Shown here: in pieces, positions 43,050-50,700 of the stretch
How positions within the stretch are numbered: the first letter of the stretch is position 1
Layout: every line of letters starts with the position of its first letter
Origin: Rhodopirellula sp. SM50
GTDB lineage: Bacteria; Planctomycetota; Planctomycetia; Pirellulales; Pirellulaceae
DNA length: 64,000 bases
Direction of reading: 5' to 3'
Assembly (NCBI RefSeq): GCF_002289565.1
Contig: NZ_NTFY01000022.1
Coordinates: forward strand, 1-64,000
The notes under the pieces: generated by a model
Databases searched by the model: none
Told to the model about the DNA's origin: nothing
The model's input: only the letters and a program-made list of their open reading frames with translations
Program-made: the position numbers and the translations under genes

Positions 43050-46000
43050 ATGACGATTCGGCCCTTTCGAAAATTATTGGTTGCCAACCGCAGCGAAATC
43101 GCGACGCGCGTCTTCCGAAGTGCCACGGAGCTTGGGATTCGGACCGTCGCCATCTATTCCTACGAAGACCGATACGCGCTGCACCGGTTCAAAGCCGACG
43201 AGGCTTACCAGATCGGTGAACCGGGGGAGCCGATTCGGTCGTATTTGAACATCGATGCGATCGTCGCGTTGTGCAAAAAACATGACATCGATGCGGTGCA
43301 CCCGGGCTACGGATTCTTGTCCGAACGACCGGGATTCGCAGAGGCGCTCGGCAAAGCGGGGATCGTGTTTGTCGGTCCCAGCGTCCGCTCGCTCAATCAG
43401 CTCGGTGACAAGATGTCAGCCCGCGAGCTGGCCGAGAAAGCCGGCGTCCCGGTCTTGGGTGGCAAGAATGAGCCGCTGCGTGATCCCGATGCGGCGATCG
43501 CGCTGGCGGAGACGCTGGGCTATCCGGTGATGCTGAAAGCGGCCCACGGCGGCGGCGGCCGGGGGATGCGGGTGGTCGCATCGGCCGACGAATTGCCGAC
43601 CGCGTTGGAAGCGGCGATGCGTGAATCGAAAACCGCCTTCGGCAGCGATGAAGTGTTCTTGGAGCGTTTCGTCAAACGCGCTCGACACATCGAAGTCCAG
43701 ATCGTCGGCGACGGCACCAACCTGGTGCACCTGTACGAACGCGATTGCAGCGTCCAGCGCCGGCATCAAAAAGTCGTCGAATTGGCGCCGGCTCCCAATC
43801 TGCCCTCGGAAGTTCGTGACGGTTTGTGCGAAGCGGCGTTGAAGATCGGAAAGGCGGTCGGGTCGGACGGTTCGTGCTATGAGAACGCCGGAACGGTCGA
43901 GTTTCTGTTGGATGTGGATTCCAACCAATTCTTTTTCATCGAAGTCAATCCGCGGATTCAAGTCGAGCATACCGTGACCGAAGAAGTCACCGGGATCGAC
44001 ATCGTTCGCAGCCAGATTCTGATCGCGCAGGGGCACAAACTGACCGATGAAGTGGTCGGGATTGGTGCCCAGGAAAACATCCGCACCACCGGCTTTGCGA
44101 TGCAGTGCCGGGTGACCACCGAAGACCCCGCCAATCAGTTTCTGCCCGATTACGGCCGGATCACCCACTATCGGTCGGCCGCCGGACTGGGAATCCGATT
44201 GGACGCCGGCACGGCATTCAGTGGCGCGGTGGTCAATCCGTTCTACGACTCGATGTTGGTCAAGGTCACCGCGCGGGCCCCATCGTTGGCCGCCGCCGGT
44301 TCGCGGATGGATCGCTGTCTTCAAGAATTCCGGATTCGCGGTGTCAAAACCAACATCCCGTTCCTGATCAAGTTGATCAATCATCCGATCTTTCTGGCCG
44401 GTGAAGCGACGACGCGATTGATCGACACGACGCCCGAATTGTTCGAGCTGCCCAAGCGTCGCGACCGGGCGACCAAGCTGTTGAACTATCTGGCGGACAC
44501 GATCGTCAACGGCAACGAGTTGGTCGCCGGGCGTCCGGTTGCCACGCGACGCACGCCCGCGCCGGTACCCGACGTCCCGCCGTTGGCCGATCCTCCCAAG
44601 GGGACCAAAGACATTTTCCGCGAGTCTGGTGTCGAAGGCCTGGTCAAGTGGATCGGAGAGCAGAAGGGGCTGTTGTTGACCGACACGACCATGCGGGACG
44701 CCCACCAGTCGCTGCTGGCGACCCGTGTCCGCACCTATGACATGGTGCACATCGCACCGGCCTATGCGCACCACGCGTCCCAGCTGTTCTCTTTGGAAAT
44801 GTGGGGCGGAGCGACGTTCGACACCAGCATGCGGTTTTTGAAAGAATCGCCGTGGCAACGACTGGCCGACTTGCGCGAAGCGGTGCCAAATATCCTGACC
44901 CAAATGTTGCTGCGGGCCAGCAACGCCGTGGGCTACACGAATTATCCCGACAACGTCGTGCGATTGTTCGTGCGTGAAGCCGTCCAGGCCGGGATGGATG
45001 TCTTTCGGGTCTTCGACGCGCTGAACTGGGAACAGAACATGCGTGTGGCGATGGAAGCGGTGATCGAGGAGGGAGGGATTTGCGAAGCGTCGATTTGCTA
45101 CACCGGCGATCTGCAAAACCCGCGACGCACGAAGTACGACTTGGCGTACTACATCAATCTCGCCAAGCAGCTCGAAAAGATGGGCGCCCACTTGTTGGCC
45201 ATCAAGGACATGGCGGGGCTGTTGAAACCCAAAGCGGCTGTCAAACTGATCCGGGCGTTGCGGGAGGAGATCGGAATCCCGATCCACTTGCACACGCACG
45301 ATACCGCCGGCATCCAAGCGTCGACCATTCTGGCCGCTGCCGATGAAGGGCTTCAAATTGCCGATGCCGCCTTGGCACCGTTGTCCGGCGGCACCAGCCA
45401 AGTGAACTTGAATTCGCTCGTCGAAGCCTTGCGAGACACCCCGCGTGAAAGCCCCTTGAGAACCGAAGCGCTGACGAATTTGGCGACCTACTGGCAAGCG
45501 GCACGTGAATTCTACGCGCCGTTTGAAAGTTCCGTTTTGCCGGCCACCGGCGATTTGTATGAACACGAAATGCCCGGCGGGCAGTACACCAACCTGTACC
45601 AGCAAGCTCGGGCCTTGGGACTGAGCGACCAATGGGCCGAAGTCTGCAAGGCGTACGCCCAAGTCAACGCGTTGTTCGGGGACATCGTCAAAGTGACGCC
45701 GACCAGCAAGGCCGTCGGCGATATGGCGCTGTTCTTGGTCGCCAACGAAATGTCGGCCGAGGAAGTCCTGACCAGCGACAAATCACTGGCCTATCCGGCC
45801 AGCGTGCTCGATCTGATCGGCGGACGGATGGGGCAACCGCCGGGCGGATTCCCCGAAGCGGTGATGAAAAAGATTCTCGGAGACGAACCGCCGGTGACCA
45901 ACCGGCCCGGTGAATCCATGCCCGACGCCGACATCGAAGCCGCCAGGAAGGAAGCCGCCGGACTGATCGGCGAACCGGCCTGCGACCAGTCCGCGGTGAC

Positions 46001-46511
46001 CCATTTGTTGTACCCCAAGGTCTTTGCCGACTTCGCCACACACCAACAGACCTACGGCGATGTCGCCAAGTTGCCCACGCCGAACTTTTTGTACGGTCAG
46101 CAACCCGGTGAAGAAATCGCCGTCGACATCGAAAAGGGAAAACGGTTGATCATCCGATTCCTGACCGTCGGCCAACCGCACCCCGACGGGACGCGCACCG
46201 TCTTTTTCGAACTCAACGGCCAGCCCCGTGAAATCACGGTTTACGACAAGTCCCTGGAACCGGAAACCAAAGCGGCGGTCAAAGCCGATCCCCGCGACGA
46301 AAACCAGGTGGCGTCCAGCATGCCGGGCATGGTGATCACCGTCGCCGTCGAAGAGGGCAGCAAGGTCAAGGAAGGTCAGAAGCTGATGGTGCTCGAGGCG
46401 ATGAAGATGGAGACCACCGTCAACGCGCCCAAATCGGGTGTCATCAAAACCATCCACGCGCCACCGGGAACCCAAGTCGAAGCCGGCGACCTGTTGGCTG
46501 TCATCGATTAA
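43050..46511 (+). CDS. pyc: Pyruvate carboxylase
   Basis: Biotin-dependent carboxylation of pyruvate to oxaloacetate. About 1153 residues, full single-chain form. The biotin carboxylase domain (1-450) has KLLVANRSEIATRVFRSATE, MLKAAHGGGGRGMRVVASAD and FIEVNPRIQVEHTVTEEVTG. The carboxyltransferase domain starts near LLLTDTTMRDAHQSLLATRV (about 545), with VFRVFDALNWEQNMRVAMEA and HTHDTAGIQASTILAAADEG. The C-terminal carrier domain has the biotinyl Lys in VLEAMKMETTVNAPK (about residue 1119). The ATG at 43050 is chosen over an upstream TTG at 43035. Anaplerotic, using biotin made by the pathway that includes bioD at 13 kb. Confidence 0.97.
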   Translation: MTIRPFRKLLVANRSEIATRVFRSATELGIRTVAIYSYEDRYALHRFKADEAYQIGEPGEPIRSYLNIDAIVALCKKHDIDAVHPGYGFLSERPGFAEALGKAGIVFVGPSVRSLNQLGDKMSARELAEKAGVPVLGGKNEPLRDPDAAIALAETLGYPVMLKAAHGGGGRGMRVVASADELPTALEAAMRESKTAFGSDEVFLERFVKRARHIEVQIVGDGTNLVHLYERDCSVQRRHQKVVELAPAPNLPSEVRDGLCEAALKIGKAVGSDGSCYENAGTVEFLLDVDSNQFFFIEVNPRIQVEHTVTEEVTGIDIVRSQILIAQGHKLTDEVVGIGAQENIRTTGFAMQCRVTTEDPANQFLPDYGRITHYRSAAGLGIRLDAGTAFSGAVVNPFYDSMLVKVTARAPSLAAAGSRMDRCLQEFRIRGVKTNIPFLIKLINHPIFLAGEATTRLIDTTPELFELPKRRDRATKLLNYLADTIVNGNELVAGRPVATRRTPAPVPDVPPLADPPKGTKDIFRESGVEGLVKWIGEQKGLLLTDTTMRDAHQSLLATRVRTYDMVHIAPAYAHHASQLFSLEMWGGATFDTSMRFLKESPWQRLADLREAVPNILTQMLLRASNAVGYTNYPDNVVRLFVREAVQAGMDVFRVFDALNWEQNMRVAMEAVIEEGGICEASICYTGDLQNPRRTKYDLAYYINLAKQLEKMGAHLLAIKDMAGLLKPKAAVKLIRALREEIGIPIHLHTHDTAGIQASTILAAADEGLQIADAALAPLSGGTSQVNLNSLVEALRDTPRESPLRTEALTNLATYWQAAREFYAPFESSVLPATGDLYEHEMPGGQYTNLYQQARALGLSDQWAEVCKAYAQVNALFGDIVKVTPTSKAVGDMALFLVANEMSAEEVLTSDKSLAYPASVLDLIGGRMGQPPGGFPEAVMKKILGDEPPVTNRPGESMPDADIEAARKEAAGLIGEPACDQSAVTHLLYPKVFADFATHQQTYGDVAKLPTPNFLYGQQPGEEIAVDIEKGKRLIIRFLTVGQPHPDGTRTVFFELNGQPREITVYDKSLEPETKAAVKADPRDENQVASSMPGMVITVAVEEGSKVKEGQKLMVLEAMKMETTVNAPKSGVIKTIHAPPGTQVEAGDLLAVID

Positions 46512-46552
46512 CGCATGCCAATCACATCGACACCAAACGACGTGTTGTTTGT

Positions 46553-46579
46553 TAGCGGCAGGGCGCGAGCCCTCCGGTC
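46553..46579 (+). repeat. Single REP-like arm (AGCGGCAGGGCGCGAGCC family)
   Basis: One copy of the arm that is paired in the 42687-42822 palindrome, just downstream of pyc. No inverted partner is nearby. Confidence 0.75.
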
Positions 46580-46648
46580 ATTCGAGATGTTTTCAAGCTG
46601 TCACCGGACGGCTCGTGGCCCGTCGATTTTGTGAGCCGCGACGCGTAA

Positions 46649-46768
46649 GCGGCCGGGCATCCAGGCGTTGCCCGAGGCCTTACGGCCAGCGGCCGGGCAT
46701 CCAGGCGCTGCCCGAGGCCTTACGGCCAGCGGCCGGGCATCCAGGCGCTGCCCGAGGCCTTACGGCCA
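46649..46768 (+). repeat. Three 40-bp tandem repeats
   Basis: Units start at 46649, 46689 and 46729, beginning GCGGCCGGGCATCCAGGCG and ending CTTACGGCCA. A fourth begins at 46769 and breaks off. Just downstream, about 46797-46814, is CTAAACCGACAGCCCGCT, matching one end of the 19881-20001 element. 46580-46648 holds no gene. Confidence 0.9.
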
Positions 46769-46874
46769 GCGGCTCACCATTGCCTCGACCAAGCCCACTA
46801 AACCGACAGCCCGCTCGTGCCGTTCCGCTAACCCCTTGCGTGCCAAACGGCTGATCCCGAGTAGAATCTAAAGA

Positions 46875-47468
46875 ATGATGGCCTTCAAAACTCCCCTGCT
46901 AAACACGCGTCTGAAGCAAACGTTGTTGCACCGGCCAGGCTCCGCCTGGACCACGCAGCATCGTCCGAGCGCACGCGGGATAAAACGTCGGTCAGTTGCC
47001 TCCGGTCGGACAAAGCGAACACTGCCAGATCCTCTGTCTTGCTGCCTACTGCTGGCGGTGTTTGCCGCCCTCCTGTCCGGCGCAGCCGCGGCCGAGGAGC
47101 TTCCCCCCATCGAGTCGGTCGATGCGGCGACTCGCTCGATGTGGCTGATCGATGGCGTCGTCGTCGATTCGGTCAGCTCCCAACCGATCCCCGACTTCAC
47201 CGTCACGCCGGGATCCTTGTCGACCGACGACACGGGCAGGTCGACGGTTCGATGGCGCGACAATTTGAAACGGGAAATGACAGCCGGACGCTTGCGTTGG
47301 CCACGGACCAGCGGATTTTCCGTGATGCGTTTTCGAGTGACCGCCCAAGGCTACCGCCCCGCCGTGACGCAACGCATTTGGCGCGGCGGCCCGCACACTC
47401 AAATCAAAGTCCGACTGGTTCCGATTGACGGAGCCCACACGACGACTTCCCAAGCACTGGCGCCCTAG
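46875..47468 (+). CDS. Secreted carboxypeptidase-regulatory-like domain protein with unusual long N-terminal lead
   Basis: About 197 residues. Hydrophobic LSCCLLLAVFAALLSGAAAA looks like a signal helix but starts only around residue 54. The preceding lead (LLHRPGSAWTTQHRPSARGI) is read from repeat-like DNA containing CCAGGCTCCGCCTGG. The mature part (about 75-190) fits a carboxypeptidase regulatory-like beta-sandwich: MWLIDGVVVDSVSSQPIPDF, MRFRVTAQGYRPAVTQRIWR, QIKVRLVPIDG. No start codon is seen nearer to the signal, so the 5' end may have been altered by repeat insertion. The TAG stop at 47466-47468 is supplied by the adjoining MITE-like element. Confidence 0.6.
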   Translation: MMAFKTPLLNTRLKQTLLHRPGSAWTTQHRPSARGIKRRSVASGRTKRTLPDPLSCCLLLAVFAALLSGAAAAEELPPIESVDAATRSMWLIDGVVVDSVSSQPIPDFTVTPGSLSTDDTGRSTVRWRDNLKREMTAGRLRWPRTSGFSVMRFRVTAQGYRPAVTQRIWRGGPHTQIKVRLVPIDGAHTTTSQALAP

Positions 47469-47618
47469 TACTTCATCCAGATTTACTTTTCGGGTTGCGT
47501 TTGTCGAGCGGAAAAGGGGTCAGGTACCAAAACCAAATGGCCCGCAGGGTGCTTCGCATTTTTGGTACCTGACCCCTTTTCCGCGGCACCCCAAGTTTAA
47601 AAGTTGACGAAGCACTAG
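47465..47618. mobile_element. MITE-like 154-bp element with CTAGTACTTC termini and a 25-bp perfect stem
   Basis: The ends CTAGTACTTC (47465-47474) and GAAGCACTAG (47609-47618) are inverted repeats matching at 9 of 10 positions. Inside, 25 bp at 47508-47532 (starting GCGGAAAAGGGGTCAGGTAC) pairs perfectly with 47560-47584 around a 27-nt loop. Related sequence, with the same CTAG start and a GCGGAAAAGG stem but reversed flanks, lies at 63652-63710. No coding capacity, so mobilisation in trans is inferred. CTAG at the ends could be a target-site feature. Confidence 0.7.
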
Positions 47619-47640
47619 GCATCCCCCGTCGTTTTGCCTC

Positions 47641-47730
47641 CCATGATTCTGCCCCGAATCGTTCTGCCTTTTTTCCGCGACTTCCAAAAACGTTGGCAGA
47701 ATGATCCGGGGCAGAATGATGCCAAGCCCA
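47641..47730. repeat. ATTCTGCC-type short repeats (inverted pair)
   Basis: GATTCTGCC and CGTTCTGCC on the plus strand are followed by GGCAGAATGAT twice in reverse orientation (around 47694 and 47711), capable of pairing. The same 11-mer family forms arrays at 53341-53490 and 57222-57410. No gene is present in 47619-47746. Confidence 0.7.
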
Positions 47731-47746
47731 ATCAATGGAGTGGTGG

Positions 47747-50700
47747 TTAAAACGGCAGCGTTTTCAGGAACCGCTGACCGAATCGGCCGTAGTCTTGACC
47801 GTCCACGTCACCGTCTCCGTCGCTATCCATGGCCGGATTGAATCCGGAATCGCCGCTGGATTTTAGAAACGTCAGCCCGAAGCGTCCGTAGTCCTGGCCG
47901 TCCACATCTCGGTCACCGTCGCTGTCTCCGTAGAGTGCGAAGAAATCATCCGTGGCCGACGTGCCGTAGGAGTAATCACCGCCTTGCAGACCGTCGTTGT
48001 CCCCGTCAAGCGTCACCGATGTCCCCGCGCGGCGCACTTTCGATGGATCAATGATCAACTGGTAGTTGCCGTCAACCAACGCCGCATCCAGTCCACGTGT
48101 CAGCGCGCCGCTGAACGTCAACGTCGCCACCGAATTGCCTTGCGGGTCGGTGTTGACGACAAACGACGTTGCAACCACACCGCCCTCGGGATCACGTTTA
48201 CGGACTTCGAACGCACCGGGATCGATGTCGACCAAACCGTCAAATGGGACATCAATCTTTGTAATGCGAGAGTGTTGGGGGCTGGCGGATCCGTCGCCGA
48301 TCGCCAGCGAGCCGACCTGTCCCAGATCGACCAGAGTCAAACGCACCTCCGTCGGACCGACCGACAGGTCCCAGTCGCTGCCCAGGGGCGGGGTGGGGAA
48401 GTCACCGCTGGTGAAGGTTCCGGTGATCGCTGATCCGCTCATCAGCACGAACGAATTGCCGACGGCGGGAGTCACGCCGTCAGGTGCTCTGAACTTCAGT
48501 GAGCCGCCGACGGAGATCGGTCCGGCGGAATTGATTTGTCCCCCGGCCGATTCAGTCATCGTGCCCAGCAGGATCGGGTCGGCCGCGGCCAAGGTCAATG
48601 TTTCCCCACCAAGGTCCAAGTCGCCTTGGATTTGGGCCGATTTCATCGCCAGCACACTGACCGGGCCGACCGAGGAGAGTTGGACTGCGGTGACCAATCC
48701 GTCGTGGGTGATTTCGACGGTAGCCCCAGCCAAGGTGCCATCGGACGATCGAATCGACGCCGTTGAGGTTCCCGTGCCTTGAACCACCACCGAATCGGAA
48801 TCGTCGGCGCCATCGATCACGATGCCGTCGGGAAAGGCAAAGTAGCCACCGCTGGTAAAGTCGACGTCAAAGGTGTCGGCGGCGGCCGTGCCGGCGATCC
48901 GTAGCGATTGCGTCGTCAAAACGGGATTGGAGAGCAGGACCGCACCGCCATTGCCGTTGTCGATCAGCTCGACGTTCGATCCGTTTTGCCGGACCGTGAC
49001 GTCGGTGGAGGACGCGGCCAGACTGTACGTGACGTCCTCGCGGATCGTGATCACGTAGTCTTCCACTTCCCCGTCGTCCGCCAGTCCATTCGGTTCCAAG
49101 TCACCAGCCGTGCTCAGTCGCACCCGCGCGTAGGTTTGCCCGAGAGTCATCGAGGTCGGCACGGCGTAGTTGAGCGTTTGAAGTCCCGCGACCACGGTCA
49201 CGCTGTCAAGGATTTGTTCACCGGCGTCCCAGGTTCCGTCGGCATTAAAATCGATCCAGGCGTCGACCTTGGCCGATTCACCGCCTTGCAGGTCGATGTT
49301 CACGCCCGCGGTGGTTTGCCCAAGCTTGAGGGTCCCGAACATCGCGCCGTCTTCGTCGCTCCCGTCACCGTCGGCATTTGGCGAGGGGAACGCGTCGGTT
49401 TCGCTGTCTCGCGTGGCGCCTAATTGGGGACCGACCGCCAGGTGTGTTGCGCCGTCGCTGACGAGCAATGTCGAGTAGGAATCGGGGGCATCGCCGAGAT
49501 CCGCGAGCACCGTTTCCAACCAGACGAAGCGATAATCAAAACTGGAAACGCCCACGACGTCGAGGTCACCGTCCCGATCCAGATCCCCCAATTCAACGCG
49601 TCTTGGTCCATCGACGAAGTAGTCGATCGGACGCTGCCGGAACGTTTCGTTGCCGTCGTTCAAGAAAACGTACAACACGTATTCGTCTCGCGAGGCGACC
49701 AGGAAGTCGACATCGCCATCCAGGTCGATGTCTCCCGGCGTGACGTCAAAGGCATAGGACTCTTCCATCGGGACCAGACGCTCGGTGAACCCGCCTGCCC
49801 CGTCGTTTTCAAACCAGACAATGTCGTCGGTGAAGGCACCGACGGCGAGGTCCAGATCGCCGTCACCGTCAATGTCGGCCGTTCGAACGGACGACGCTCC
49901 GTACGCGGTGGTCGTGATGACTTTCTCGACGAAGTTCTGGCTGCCGTCGTTTTGGTACCAGGCGATCTTGTCATCGTTGTAAGAGGCGCTGATCACATCC
50001 AGGTCGCCGTCGCCGTCGATGTCGCCGGTCGCAACACTGTAGGCCAGCTTGGCGTTCGTCGTGATCGTTTTGGCGGTAAAGTTTCCGCTTCCGTCGTTGT
50101 CATACCAAGCCAGCTTGTCGTCGTAGCCACTGGCCGACAGCAGATCCGGATCGCCGTCGCCGTCGACATCCGCGACGTGAACATCGTTGACGCCGACCGC
50201 GGTGTTCGAAACGAGCTGTTCGACGAACGCGCCGCCGCCGTCGTTGCGGTACCAGGCAACTTTGTCATCGAAGTACGAACCGCTGATGATGTCCAAGTCA
50301 CCGTCGCCGTCGATGTCCGCGGTTTCGACGCTGGTGGCTCCGTCTGCGGACGTAGTGACAATTCGCGGCAAAAACGCCTGCGAGCCGTCGTTCTCGTACC
50401 AAGTGATCTTGTCATCATTGAGGGTTGCCCCCAGCACGTCGACATCGCCATCCCCGTCGATATCGGCCAGCGCGACGTCATACGGCAAGTAGGGCGAGGA
50501 AACGATTTCGTTTTCGACGAAGTTTTCGTTGCCGTCGTTTTCATACCAGGCGATCTGGTCGTTTCCGCTGGACGCGCCGAGCACATCCAAATCGCCATCG
50601 CCGTCGACATCCGCGACGGTGACGTCGATTGCACCGTCCGCGTTGGCGTCGATCACCGCTTCGGTGAAGTTTTCGTCGCCGTCGTTTTCGTACCAGACGA

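Noticed and set aside
43416-45662. Long open frame on the minus strand antisense to pyruvate carboxylase
   Set aside because: It mirrors codon bias of pyc, has no domain of its own, and the plus-strand gene is fully recognisable over the same span.
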